DNA from: Streptomyces canus
GTDB taxonomy: Bacteria > Actinomycetota > Actinomycetes > Streptomycetales > Streptomycetaceae
Direction: 5' to 3'
Assembly (NCBI RefSeq): GCF_001514145.1
Contig: NZ_KQ948661.1
Location: 248,001 to 312,000, forward strand
Length of the DNA: 64,000 nt
Shown here: positions 41,231 through 50,266 of the stretch, piece by piece
Position numbering within the stretch: position 1 is the stretch's first letter
Layout of the letters: each line of letters begins with the position of its first letter
Program-made: the position numbers and the translations under genes
The notes under the pieces: model-generated
Seen by the model: the letters and a program-made list of their open reading frames with translations, nothing else
Told to the model about the DNA's origin: nothing
Database searches by the model: none

Positions 41231-42435
41231 GGGGGCCGGGGGTCGACGTCGCGGCGCGGATCACGGAGGCGGGGCCCCAGCGGGCGGACGGCGAGAGCGG
41301 AGCCGCCCCCGAGTCGCGCGGCGAGGCCGACAGCCCACGGCGGGTCGGCATCGGCCGGCAGCGAGACGCCGACCGAGCACCACAAGAACCGAACCCGACC
41401 GCCACACCCGACACTCGGGCCCACGGCACGGGCACGCAAGCCCAAGCGGACGGCACCGAGCAGCGGCGAAAGCCGGTCACGGCCGCCGCGACCCACACAC
41501 GGCCCGAAGCCCGACCGCCCGGCCCCGGCACCGGCACCGGCACCGGCACCGGCACCCAAGCCGACAGTCCACGGCCGGCGACGAACGGCGCCGGGCAGGG
41601 GCGAAAGCCGGTTACGGCCGCCGCGGCCGGCACCCGGCTCGGAGCCCGGCCACCCGGCACCGGCGACCCGCGACCGCAGGCCACGCACGCCCCCTCCCGC
41701 GACGGCACCTGGTCCGCCGACCCCTATGCGCAGGCCCTCCGCACCGGTCAGGGCCCCCTGTTCCTGCGCCGCTCCGACGGATGGCTGCTCCTGCTCGAGC
41801 TGGAGCGGTGGTGCGCGGCCGCGGATGCCGCGGACCTGGAGGTGTTGCGGCGCTGCGAGGGCGCGGTGCTGGACGTCGGCTGTGGTCCGGGGCGGCTCGT
41901 CGCCGCGCTCGGTGCCCGGGGCCGGCGGGTGCTCGGCATCGACGTGAGCGAGGCGGCCGTCGCACGGACCGTCGCACTCGGCGGGCAGGCCCTGAGGCGG
42001 TCCGTCTTCGAGTCCGTGCCGGGCGAGAGCCGCTGGGGCACCGCGCTGCTGATCGACGGCAACGTCGGCATCAGTGGCGATCCCCAGGCCCTGCTCGACC
42101 GGATGGCCCAACTCCTCGCTCCTGGAGGCCTGTTGATCGCGGAGACGGTCACCGACCCGGACGTCGACGAGCGGGTCCAGGTGCGGGTCGCCGATGCCCG
42201 GGGAGCCACCGGCGACCCGTTCCCGTGGGCCCGGCTCGGCAGCCCGGCCCTGCTGCGGCACGCGGCCCGCACCGACTGGGCGCCCGTGGATCAGTGGACG
42301 GCGGGCGGTCGTTCCTTCGTGTCCCTGCGCCGCCGTACGACGAAGACCACCGCCGAACCACCGAACAGCACGGCCGTCACCAGCAGCCAGCGGGCCGGGA
42401 AGCCGTCCGGGGACAGGCCGGTCGCGGAGGCGTAG
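41227..42435 (+). CDS. SAM-dependent methyltransferase with low-complexity N-terminal extension
   Basis: The protein has 402 residues. The methyltransferase core starts near residue 165 (SADPYAQALRTGQGPLFLRRSDG), with SAM loop VLDVGCGPGRLVAALGARG and GIDVSEAAVA. The first 160 residues are Pro/Gly/Arg/Thr-rich. They contain a (GT)n run coded by a hexanucleotide repeat and two copies of a RKPVTAAA...ARPPG segment. The C-terminal 35 residues overlap the convergent membrane gene by 145 nt and look like read-through extension. The ATG overlaps the DUF2064 stop. Confidence 0.85.
   Translation: MRGPGVDVAARITEAGPQRADGESGAAPESRGEADSPRRVGIGRQRDADRAPQEPNPTATPDTRAHGTGTQAQADGTEQRRKPVTAAATHTRPEARPPGPGTGTGTGTGTQADSPRPATNGAGQGRKPVTAAAAGTRLGARPPGTGDPRPQATHAPSRDGTWSADPYAQALRTGQGPLFLRRSDGWLLLLELERWCAAADAADLEVLRRCEGAVLDVGCGPGRLVAALGARGRRVLGIDVSEAAVARTVALGGQALRRSVFESVPGESRWGTALLIDGNVGISGDPQALLDRMAQLLAPGGLLIAETVTDPDVDERVQVRVADARGATGDPFPWARLGSPALLRHAARTDWAPVDQWTAGGRSFVSLRRRTTKTTAEPPNSTAVTSSQRAGKPSGDRPVAEA
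41527..41556 (+). repeat. GGCACC hexanucleotide tandem repeat
   Basis: Five consecutive GGCACC units lie inside the methyltransferase N-terminal extension and code for alternating Gly and Thr. Such a repeat can change length by slippage without breaking the frame. Confidence 0.85.
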
Positions 42436-42728
42436 CGGTCCGCGACCTGCCCGCTGATCAGCGGGAACCACACGAGCAGGAGCAGGAGGGAGAGGGCGGC
42501 GGGGACCCGGACGTACATCACGTGCCGCCCCGCCGTCTTCACGAGAGCCCGGTCGGCCGCCGCGTACAGCGGCAGCAGCACCACGTCGTGCACCACGGCC
42601 GCCCCCACGAACCACAGCGCGACCCCGAACCAGTCCCCCGCGAGCAGCCGCACCCCCGCGTACCCCGCGAGGGCGAACGAGCAGACGAGCAGGAGGAGTT
42701 GGAGAGGGTTGCCGAGAGGGATCCGCAT
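42291..42728 (-). CDS. Small integral membrane protein, partner of molybdopterin oxidoreductase gene
   Basis: The protein has 145 residues with about four membrane segments (roughly 9-28, 33-55, 72-92, 114-133) and a charged C-terminal tail. The ATG overlaps the stop of the upstream molybdopterin oxidoreductase gene (TGATG), so the two are one operon. I do not recognise a named family. Its last 145 nt run antisense to the end of the methyltransferase gene. It may help assemble or anchor the oxidoreductase. Confidence 0.82.
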   Translation of the reverse strand: MRIPLGNPLQLLLLVCSFALAGYAGVRLLAGDWFGVALWFVGAAVVHDVVLLPLYAAADRALVKTAGRHVMYVRVPAALSLLLLLVWFPLISGQVADRYASATGLSPDGFPARWLLVTAVLFGGSAVVFVVRRRRDTKERPPAVH

Positions 42729-43951
42729 CACAGGTCTCCGAACGTCAGCCTGGCCACCCACTTGGTGTTGAGCACACCGGGCGCTGCGGGCACGATGATC
42801 CGGGCCGGGTGGCCGTGGTCGGGGGTCAGGTCCTCGCCGTTGACGGACAGGGCCAGCAGGGACCGCGGATCGGCGACCTGGTTGGCGCGCAGGGCGGCCC
42901 GCCGGAAGGCACCGTGCCGTTGCAGCGACTCCACGAAGACGTCCGGCGGATCGTCGTACCCGACGAGCGCCGCGAGGTCCCGCAACCGCACCCCGCGCCA
43001 CCACTGGTCGGAGGTGGACCAGCCCTCCACACAGGCGATGGGCAACGCCGAGCTGTGCAAGGGAAGTTGGAGGAGTTCCGCGCGGCCGAGACGGACGGTG
43101 CGCCCCGCACGCCCCACGACGACGAGCCGCCAGGCCTCCTCGCTCGTCTCACCCGGATCGATCCCCGCGTACGCGGCGGTCTTGTTGATCTGGAACCCTC
43201 CCGGCCCGGAGCCGGGTTCGGCGCCTCCGTGCGGGGCGAGCAGGGCGGTTCTGCGGAGCACGCCGTCGAAGTTCTGCCCGGCCGTGGTGACGAACAGCAG
43301 CAGCGAGCCGCTCCCGACGAACCAGAGGGCACCGCGCCGGGACACGGTCGGCGGGGCGGGGTTCGGCGACACCAACTCGGTCTTCTCCTCACGGAGTCCG
43401 CGCAGATTCCGCCGGGCGAGCGGCATCTTCAGGACGGCATGGGCGACGAACGCGCTGAAGAACACCCATGCCCCGTAGAAGTGCAGGGGATAGAAGGAGC
43501 CCGGGAAGACGTAGTCCAACTGGACGTTGAGGACGCCGGTCACGAACTCGAACAGGGCACCGCCGACCAGCAGCAGGAGCGACATCCGTTCCAGGGCGTG
43601 CGCGAGCGACCGCGCGGGCGGCAGCGTGAACAGCTTCGGAACGACCGACCACAGCTTGGCCAGCAGGACGGGGATCAGGGTGATGCCGAGGGTGACGTGG
43701 ACGCCCTGGTTCAGCCGGTACAGCCAGTGCGGGTCGGTCGGCCAGGAGAAGAGGTAGAAGCCGAGGACGCCCTTGTCCGGGGTCTTGTCGTTCACCGGCG
43801 AGAGGTCCGGGTTGTAGGCGGCGTACGACAGCAGCCCCGTCACGAACAGCACAGTGATACCGCCGAGGAGCACGACCCCGAGGACCGAGGTGAGCCAGGG
43901 GCCGCGCAGCGGACTGCGCCAGAAGGAGGGTGCGAAGGGAGACCGTGGCAT
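42728..43951 (-). CDS. Membrane-anchored molybdopterin-dependent oxidoreductase
   Basis: The protein has 407 residues. The N-terminal half (about 15-215) has several membrane helices with a cytochrome b561-like layout (His in GVHVTLGI and FYGAWVFFSAFVAHAVL). The C-terminal half (about 245-405) is a sulfite oxidase-type molybdopterin domain. In that domain LPIACVEGWSTSDQWWRGVRL holds the molybdenum-ligating Cys307, and GHPARIIVPAAPG follows. No twin-arginine signal is seen. The substrate is unknown. Confidence 0.9.
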   Translation of the reverse strand: MPRSPFAPSFWRSPLRGPWLTSVLGVVLLGGITVLFVTGLLSYAAYNPDLSPVNDKTPDKGVLGFYLFSWPTDPHWLYRLNQGVHVTLGITLIPVLLAKLWSVVPKLFTLPPARSLAHALERMSLLLLVGGALFEFVTGVLNVQLDYVFPGSFYPLHFYGAWVFFSAFVAHAVLKMPLARRNLRGLREEKTELVSPNPAPPTVSRRGALWFVGSGSLLLFVTTAGQNFDGVLRRTALLAPHGGAEPGSGPGGFQINKTAAYAGIDPGETSEEAWRLVVVGRAGRTVRLGRAELLQLPLHSSALPIACVEGWSTSDQWWRGVRLRDLAALVGYDDPPDVFVESLQRHGAFRRAALRANQVADPRSLLALSVNGEDLTPDHGHPARIIVPAAPGVLNTKWVARLTFGDL

Positions 43952-44065
43952 GCCCCGACGGTAGGCCCGCGCCACCGTGGAAACGGGTCCGCGAACCATG
44001 ACGAAACTCTGACGTCCTCGCATGTCAGCCGTCCGGGGGAGGTCCTGCGGCCTAGCGTCGTCCGC

Positions 44066-45388
44066 GTGAACCGGGACCTCCTTCGTGACCTGTGCGCGGC
44101 CGTGTGCGCCGCGCTCCTCGTGCTGACCGCCGTACTGGTCGGCACGGCGATCCAGCACCGGGACGGCTCGCTCCGCGTCGGCTGGCCGCCCCTGCTGGCG
44201 AGTTGGGACCCGCACGTCGGCCCCGGCACGCCGGCCGCGGTCGTCGTCGCGGCCGCCGTGGTGGCGTACGGCCCCTCGCTGGCGGCCCGCCTCCCGTGGC
44301 GCCCGCTGCTGTTCGCCGTCTGGGGCACGGGGATGGCCTGGACGTGGTCGCTGGCCCTCGTGGACGGCTGGCACCGGGGCGTCGCCGAGCAGCTGACCAC
44401 CAGGAACGAGTACCTCCCGGCCGTCGGTCGCTTCCACGACATCCCGGCGGCCCTGCGGGACTTCACCGGGCACATCCTGATCGACTCGCCGGACAACTGG
44501 GGCGCCCATGTCGCGGGGCATCCGCCGGGCGCCACCCTCACCTTCGTCCTGCTCGACCGGATCGGGCTGGGCGGCGGGGGCTGGGCGGGAACCTGGTGCA
44601 TCACGGTCGGCACGACCGCGGCGGTCGCGGTCCTGGTCGCCGTACGGACCCTCGGCGACGAGTCGCTCGCCCGCCGCGCCGCGCCCTTCCTGGTCCTGGC
44701 CCCGGCCGCGGTCTGGGTGGGCACGTCGGCCGACGGGTACTTCGCGGCGGTGGCCGCGTGGGCGATGGCGCTACTGGCCCTTGCGGTGCGGGGAGTCCGA
44801 CCGGGGCTGAACGGCTTCTGCTCGGGGTTGCTGTTCGGGCTGACCGTCTATCTGTCGTACGGCCTGACGCTGATGGTCGTCGTCGAGGGGGCGGTGGCGT
44901 GGGCGGGGTCCTCCCGCCGGCCCCTGTGGTTCGCCCTGGCCGGCTTCGTGGTCGTGCCGGTCGTCTTCACCGCGCTGGGGTTCGAGTGGTGGGAGGGGTA
45001 TCGGATTCTCATGACCCGCTACCACCAGGGGGCGGGCGGGGTGCGGCCGTACGGGTACTGGGTGTGGGCGAATCTGGCGTGCACGGTGCTGATCGTGGGG
45101 CCGGCGACGGTGGCGGGGGTGCGGCGGGTCGTCGTTCGGCTGCGGCCGGGTGGGGGCTGGTCGCGCAGTTCCCCGCGCCCCTTGGCGGTGTTGGTGCTCG
45201 CCGCCGTGCTGGCCCTGCTCATCGCCGATCTCTCCGGGATGAGCAAGGCGGAGACGGAACGTATCTGGTTGCCGTTCGCCGCATGGCTGTTGCCCGCGTG
45301 TGCGTTTCTGACGGGGGTGCGGGGCTGGCTGGTCGGGCAGGCCGTACTCGCACTGCTCCTGAACCATCTGCTGCTCACGGGGTGGTGA
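44066..45388 (+). CDS. GT-C-like polytopic membrane protein
   Basis: The protein has 440 residues from the GTG at 44066, with about ten membrane helices. HVAGHPPGATLTFVLLDRIG after an acidic loop resembles GT-C membrane glycosyltransferases that use lipid-linked sugars. No enzyme activity can be read directly. A loop at about residues 358-372 (PGGGWSRSSPRP) is encoded by a copy of dispersed repeat family 1. It is divergent from the molybdopterin oxidoreductase and overlaps the convergent phosphatase gene by 14 nt. Confidence 0.82.
   Translation: MNRDLLRDLCAAVCAALLVLTAVLVGTAIQHRDGSLRVGWPPLLASWDPHVGPGTPAAVVVAAAVVAYGPSLAARLPWRPLLFAVWGTGMAWTWSLALVDGWHRGVAEQLTTRNEYLPAVGRFHDIPAALRDFTGHILIDSPDNWGAHVAGHPPGATLTFVLLDRIGLGGGGWAGTWCITVGTTAAVAVLVAVRTLGDESLARRAAPFLVLAPAAVWVGTSADGYFAAVAAWAMALLALAVRGVRPGLNGFCSGLLFGLTVYLSYGLTLMVVVEGAVAWAGSSRRPLWFALAGFVVVPVVFTALGFEWWEGYRILMTRYHQGAGGVRPYGYWVWANLACTVLIVGPATVAGVRRVVVRLRPGGGWSRSSPRPLAVLVLAAVLALLIADLSGMSKAETERIWLPFAAWLLPACAFLTGVRGWLVGQAVLALLLNHLLLTGW
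45141..45183 (-). repeat. Dispersed repeat family 1, copy inside membrane protein gene
   Basis: On the minus strand this reads GGGGCGCGGGGAACTGCGCG (45163-45182), then GACCAGCCCCCACC and a GCAGCC tail. It matches the intergenic copies at 2350-2397 and 60721-60760. It keeps the host gene in frame. Confidence 0.8.
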
Positions 45389-48281
45389 GCCCTCGCGGCA
45401 GCGGCACTTCGGTCCAGATGACCTTTCCGTCGGGGGTGTAGCGGGTCCCCCAGCGCTCGGTGAGCTGGGCGACGAGGAAGAGGCCGCGGCCGCCCTCGTC
45501 CTCGGTGCGGGCGCGCCGCAGCCGGGGCGAGGTGCCGCTGCCGTCGGACACCTCGCAGATCAGGGCGCGGTCGCGGAGCAGCCGTAGCTGGACCGGGCCC
45601 GTGGCATGGCGGATGGCGTTGGTGACCAGTTCGCTGGCGACGAGTTCGACGGTGAACGACAGCTCGTCCAGACCCCAGGCGGCGAGCTGTTCGGTGACCG
45701 CGGCGCGGGAGCGGGAGACGACCGCCGGGTCGCTCGGCAGCTCCCACTGGGCGACCCGCTCGGGGCCGAGTGCGCGGGTGCGGGCGACGAGGAGGGCCAC
45801 GTCGTCGCTGGGGCGGGCCGGGAGCAGCGCGTCCAGCACGGCCTCGCAGGTCTCCTCCGGTGACCGGTCGGCACGGGCCAGGACGGTACGCAGCCGCTCC
45901 AGGCCGGCGTCGATGTCCTGGTGCCGGTCCTCGATCAACCCGTCGGTGTAGAGCACCAGTTGGCTGCCCTCGGCGAGTTCCAGCTCCACCGTCTCGAAGG
46001 GCATGCCGCCGAGCCCGAGGGGCTGTCCCGAGGGCAGGTCGACGAACTCGACGGTGCCGTCGGGGCCGACGACCGCGGGCAGGGGGTGTCCGGCGCGGGT
46101 GAGGGCGCAGCGCCGGGACACCGGGTCGTAGACGGCGTACAGGCAGGTGGCCCCGACGATGCCGGAGTCCGCCTGGCTGCTGTCCACCGCCCAGCCCTCG
46201 CCGCGGTCCAGGCGTCCCACCAGGTCGTCGAGGTGGGTGAGGAGTTCGTCGGGCGGCAGGTCCAGGGAGCAGAAGTTGTGCACGGCGGTGCGCAGCCGGC
46301 CCATGGTGGCGGCCGCGTGCAGTCCGTGGCCGACGACGTCACCGACGACCAGCGCCACCCGCGCCCCGGACAGCGGGATGACGTCGAACCAGTCACCGCC
46401 GACACCGGCCTGCGCGGGCAGGTAGCGGTAGGCGACCTCGACGGCGCTCTGCTCGGGGCGGCCCTTCGGCAGCAGGCTCCGCTGGAGGGCGAGTGCGGTG
46501 TTGTGCTCGCGGGTGTAGCGGCGTGCGTTGTCGATGCAGATCGCCGCGCGTCCGGCCAGCTCCTGGGCGAGGGACAGGTCGTCCTCCTCGAAGGGGGCGG
46601 GGTGCTCCGAGCGGTAGAAGCTGACCACGCCGAGGGTCGTGCCGCGCGCCCGCAAGGGCACGGTGATCAGGGAGTGGATGCCGGCGGTGAGCACCCGGGC
46701 GAGCCGCGCCGGGTCCTGGGCGAGCCAGCCGCCCGCCTCCGCGAGCACCGGTTCGAGCACCGCCCGCCCGGTCTCCAGGCTGCGGGACTGCGGGGTGGAG
46801 GGCACGTAGCCGACCTGGTCGCCGACGCCGTACAGGTCGGGTTCCTCGCGCACGCTGCCCACGGCGACCCGCCGCAGCCGGGTGGCCGCGCCGAGCGGTC
46901 CCGGCTCCTCGCCGTGCAGCACCGGGTCCGGGAGGTCCACGGACGCGAAGTCGGCGAACCGCGGTACGGCCACCTCCGCGAGCTCCTCAGCGGTCCGTGC
47001 GACGTCCAGCGTGGTGCCGACCCTGATCCCGGCCTCGTGCAGCAACTCCAGGCGCCTGCGCGCGAGTACGGCGAGCCGGCCCACACCGGGGTCGCCGAGG
47101 AGGAGCAGACGGTCGTCGGTCACGGGCTCGGGGGCGGAGGGCTGCGGGGACGGGAGGAGAAGCGCGGGGAAGGGCGGTGACGTGGGCGAACCGGGCAGGC
47201 CGGTGGCCGTCGCCCGCTTCTTCGGCCTGGTGATCTTGGAGATCGGCACCGCGACGGCGGCCTCCGTCGCGAATTGCGGAACCGGCACCACCCCGGCCAC
47301 GGTGGCCGGCCCGTCGACGGTCCCCGGCCCCGCGAGCCCGACCGGCCCCACACCCGCCCCGCCGAGGATCCGCGCCTCGACCACGGCTCCCGTCTCCCCC
47401 GCCGCTCCCCGCACCTGGCGGCGCAGCAACAGGGCGCTGCGGCCGCCCGACAGCATCACCTCGTCGAGGGTCCGGTGCGGCGCGGCGATGAGCTCCTCGG
47501 CCTTCTCCCGCAGGACGGCCAGATCGATCCGGCCGAGGCGAGCACCCGCCCCCTCGCCGTACCGCCCCGGCCGCGTGCCCGCGGGCTGCGGCGGCCACCC
47601 GTCGGCGTCCCGCCCGGCGCGCCGGTATGCGGCGAGCAGCGCCCGCTCCCGCTGGGTGGCCTGTTCCAGCAGCCGCGCCTCGATGTCACGGGCGGCCTCG
47701 CGGACCAGCCGCAGCATCAGAGGGTCGCTGTCGTCCCGCAGACAGGTGAGATCGAGTACGGCCTCGATGTGCCCGCTGAGCGGGTTGCGCACCGGCGTGC
47801 CCGCACAGGCGAAGGGCTGCAGGCAGTCGGCGAAGTGCTCACGTCCCACGACGTAGACGGGTCCACGCTCGGCCAGCGCGGTGCCCACACCGTTGGTGCC
47901 GACGACCTGCTCGGAGGCGTCGAAGCCCGGGGCGAACCGCACCTCGTCCAGTCGCCCCCGCAACAGCCGGTCGCCGCCGAGCCGCTGCACCATCCGGCCC
48001 TGGCCGTCGCAGAGCGCGACGGTCATGCCGACGTCGGACAGCGAGCTGCTGAGCCGTTGCAGCACCGGCTCGGCGGCCCGCAGCAAGGCGTCGTCCAGGG
48101 CCAGACCGGGGGCGTACGGCACCAGCAGCCGATCCGGCTCGAGACCGACGGACCTGCACCGCTTCCAGGAGTCGAGCACCGCGCCCCGGACGTCAGCGTC
48201 CACCCGGGCACCGGTCAGGAACCGTTCGTGGGCGTCGACGAGCCCACCGATGTCGTCCCAGGTGACGGACAACGGAATCAC
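45375..48281 (-). CDS. GAF-PP2C-ATPase anti-sigma/phosphatase regulator (RsbU/RsbW-like)
   Basis: The protein has 968 residues, soluble. A GAF-like domain with sigma-54-activator-type features lies at about 60-205 (GTNGVGTALAERGPVYVVGREHF). A linker and a second GAF (about 405-590, VSFYRSEHPAPFEEDDLSLAQELAGRAAICIDNARRYT) follow. A SpoIIE-type PP2C phosphatase comes next (about 605-800, GGDWFDVIPLSGARVALVVGDVVGHG). Last is an HATPase domain (about 840-965, VASELVTNAIRHA). It likely controls an anti-sigma-factor antagonist, but no such partner gene is nearby. The start is GTG. Confidence 0.92.
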   Translation of the reverse strand: MIPLSVTWDDIGGLVDAHERFLTGARVDADVRGAVLDSWKRCRSVGLEPDRLLVPYAPGLALDDALLRAAEPVLQRLSSSLSDVGMTVALCDGQGRMVQRLGGDRLLRGRLDEVRFAPGFDASEQVVGTNGVGTALAERGPVYVVGREHFADCLQPFACAGTPVRNPLSGHIEAVLDLTCLRDDSDPLMLRLVREAARDIEARLLEQATQRERALLAAYRRAGRDADGWPPQPAGTRPGRYGEGAGARLGRIDLAVLREKAEELIAAPHRTLDEVMLSGGRSALLLRRQVRGAAGETGAVVEARILGGAGVGPVGLAGPGTVDGPATVAGVVPVPQFATEAAVAVPISKITRPKKRATATGLPGSPTSPPFPALLLPSPQPSAPEPVTDDRLLLLGDPGVGRLAVLARRRLELLHEAGIRVGTTLDVARTAEELAEVAVPRFADFASVDLPDPVLHGEEPGPLGAATRLRRVAVGSVREEPDLYGVGDQVGYVPSTPQSRSLETGRAVLEPVLAEAGGWLAQDPARLARVLTAGIHSLITVPLRARGTTLGVVSFYRSEHPAPFEEDDLSLAQELAGRAAICIDNARRYTREHNTALALQRSLLPKGRPEQSAVEVAYRYLPAQAGVGGDWFDVIPLSGARVALVVGDVVGHGLHAAATMGRLRTAVHNFCSLDLPPDELLTHLDDLVGRLDRGEGWAVDSSQADSGIVGATCLYAVYDPVSRRCALTRAGHPLPAVVGPDGTVEFVDLPSGQPLGLGGMPFETVELELAEGSQLVLYTDGLIEDRHQDIDAGLERLRTVLARADRSPEETCEAVLDALLPARPSDDVALLVARTRALGPERVAQWELPSDPAVVSRSRAAVTEQLAAWGLDELSFTVELVASELVTNAIRHATGPVQLRLLRDRALICEVSDGSGTSPRLRRARTEDEGGRGLFLVAQLTERWGTRYTPDGKVIWTEVPLPRGLTTP

Positions 48282-48421
48282 TTCCCTGACCCGGAGGCGG
48301 CCCGGTCGCTCGCCGCCACTCGGCTCGCCCCCCGGCGCCCTCCGAGCCCCTACACCGTAGACCCCTTGTGACGTGCATCACAACACCTGTCGTACGCGGA
48401 CACGTGCCCCTCGATACCGGG

Positions 48422-49558
48422 TCAGCAGGTGGCCACGCCGTCCAGCCAGGCCGGGCCCTTGATGTAGATGTTGGTCATCCACGAGCCGTCGGTCAGCTTC
48501 GACCAGGCGTCGTTGGTGTAGCCCTCGGCCGTCACCTCCTGGGCGTGCTTCTGACAGACCACGTTGACCGTGGTCGGCTGCGCGAAGTAGTCGACCACGC
48601 CGGCGTTGACGTTCGGTTCGCTGTGCGTGCGCACCCCGGTGCCCCAGGTCTGGAAGGCCTTGCTGCCACCGGACGGGGGCGGGGTGCTGCTGCCGCCGCA
48701 GTCCGGGATGCCGGGCAGCCACGCCGGGCCCTTGATGTAGATGTTGGTCACCCACGAGCCGTCGGCGAGCTTGGCCCAGGCGTCGTTGGTGTAGCCCTCG
48801 GCGGTCACGGTCTCCGCGTGCTGCTGGCACTGGACCGACACCTGGGTCGGTCCGGGGAAGGTGTCGACGACGGCGGAGCCCACGCTCGGCGTCCGGTGCG
48901 TGCGCACGCCGGTGCCCCAGGTCTCGAAGACCGTGCCGCCGTTCGCGGGCGGCGGGGTGGGGGTGCCGGAGCCGTTGATCCGGATCGCGCCCGCGTAGTC
49001 GCCGCCGGTGCGCACGGACGTGACCCTGATGTGGGTGCCCGACTCGTACGCCTCGACCATCTGGCCGCCGCCCAGGTACATGGCGACGTGGTGGATGTGG
49101 CCGCTGCCCCAGAACATCAGGTCGCCCGGCAGCAGCGGGGCGGTGCCCTGCCCGGCGGAGAACCGGGCGGAGGCCTGCGAGCTGTGGAACTGGTCGTCGG
49201 CCGTGCCGTTGAGCAGGTCCTTGCCGGTCGCCCGGTAGTACGCGTACCGCATCAGGCCCGAGCAGTCGAAGCCCTTGCGCTCGCCGTCGTGGAGGCTGTC
49301 CGGGTCGGAGCCGTCGTAGTAGCCGTAGCTGGCGCCGGGTGTGGCGGCGTGGCCGCCGCCCCAGCTGTACCAGACGCCGATCTGCGAACAGGCCGCGTCG
49401 ACGGCGGCCTGCGCGGTGGCCGAAGCGCCGGGCGCGAGGACACCGCAGGTGGCGTCCTGGGCGGCGTAGGCCGGGGCGGAGAAGAACGCGGTGAGCGCCA
49501 GCGCCGAGGCGCCCAGGAGCGCGCCGCTGGTCCGACGGCGCGTACTGATGGTCTTCAA
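48422..49558 (-). CDS. Secreted NlpC/P60 peptidase with two SH3-like domains
   Basis: The protein has 378 residues from a TTG start with GGAAGAG upstream, giving a clean signal peptide (cleavage near 33, APAYAAQ). The NlpC/P60 domain (about 45-215) has catalytic Cys99 in GFDCSGLM and His157 in HIHHVAMYLGGG. Two similar modules follow (about 225-300 and 310-378), each starting F(E/Q)TWGTGVRTH and ending WLPG/WLDG with conserved Cys, and look like bacterial SH3 wall-binding domains. It should cut peptidoglycan stem peptides. The ECF sigma factor gene lies 108 nt upstream on the same strand. Confidence 0.92.
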   Translation of the reverse strand: MKTISTRRRTSGALLGASALALTAFFSAPAYAAQDATCGVLAPGASATAQAAVDAACSQIGVWYSWGGGHAATPGASYGYYDGSDPDSLHDGERKGFDCSGLMRYAYYRATGKDLLNGTADDQFHSSQASARFSAGQGTAPLLPGDLMFWGSGHIHHVAMYLGGGQMVEAYESGTHIRVTSVRTGGDYAGAIRINGSGTPTPPPANGGTVFETWGTGVRTHRTPSVGSAVVDTFPGPTQVSVQCQQHAETVTAEGYTNDAWAKLADGSWVTNIYIKGPAWLPGIPDCGGSSTPPPSGGSKAFQTWGTGVRTHSEPNVNAGVVDYFAQPTTVNVVCQKHAQEVTAEGYTNDAWSKLTDGSWMTNIYIKGPAWLDGVATC

Positions 49559-49666
49559 GGGACTCTTCCTTCGTCGAGGTGGCGTCAGCGGAAGGCCGGT
49601 GACGCCGGTGGGAGACGCGGAGACGCGGGTGGCACACCCCACCCCCGTGGGGGAGTGCCACCCGGG

Positions 49667-50218
49667 CTAGTGGTGAAGGGCGGCACGCATCTTGGCGAGG
49701 CCGCGCAGGCGGTTGCGCTGGACCGTGCCGCGGTGGGCGCCGAGGCGCTCCCCGGCCGTGTCGTGGGTGAGTCCCTCCAGGTCCACGAGGATCACCGCGG
49801 CGGCCTCCTTCTCGGAGAGCATGCCGAGCAGCGCGAGCGCCGTCGCGGAGGCCTCGTAGGAGGCGAGTCCGCCGTCCCAGCCGGCTTCCGGCAGCTGGTC
49901 CGTGGTGCGCTCACGGCGGGAGGGGTGCTGCCAGGAGTCGCGCAGCAGGTTGAGGGCGACGGCGCAGGTGTAGGCGTACGGATGCTGCTGCCGCGTCAGG
50001 CTCTGGGAGCGGGCCCTGCGGGAGAGCCGCAGATAGGTCTCCTGGAGCAGGTCGTCGGCGTCGTGCGGATTGCCCGTCAGGGCCAGCAGCCGTCTTCGCA
50101 GACGTGGCATGTCGGCCGTGAAGGACGCGTCGAAGTCTCCCGGGGTCATCCGGTTGTCCGCGCTCATCCGGTTGTCGGCTTCGCGCGGCGGTGGCGGACA
50201 GGTCACCTGGCTGTGCAT
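49667..50218 (-). CDS. ECF-type RNA polymerase sigma factor
   Basis: The protein has 183 residues. Region 2 is DADDLLQETYLRLSRRARSQ and region 4 is LSEKEAAAVILVDLEGLTHDTAGERLGAHRGTVQRNRLRGLAKMRAAL. The first 25 residues include a 15-nt near-duplicate (ADNRM twice), and internal ATGs make the true start uncertain. No anti-sigma gene is adjacent. Its neighbours are a VanX-like dipeptidase 48 nt upstream and a wall peptidase downstream, so the targets may be cell-wall genes. Confidence 0.9.
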   Translation of the reverse strand: MHSQVTCPPPPREADNRMSADNRMTPGDFDASFTADMPRLRRRLLALTGNPHDADDLLQETYLRLSRRARSQSLTRQQHPYAYTCAVALNLLRDSWQHPSRRERTTDQLPEAGWDGGLASYEASATALALLGMLSEKEAAAVILVDLEGLTHDTAGERLGAHRGTVQRNRLRGLAKMRAALHH

Positions 50219-50266
50219 TTCTTTCCCCCTTCGTGGTGTTCTTCGTGCGCTGTCCCGCTCCGGTGG

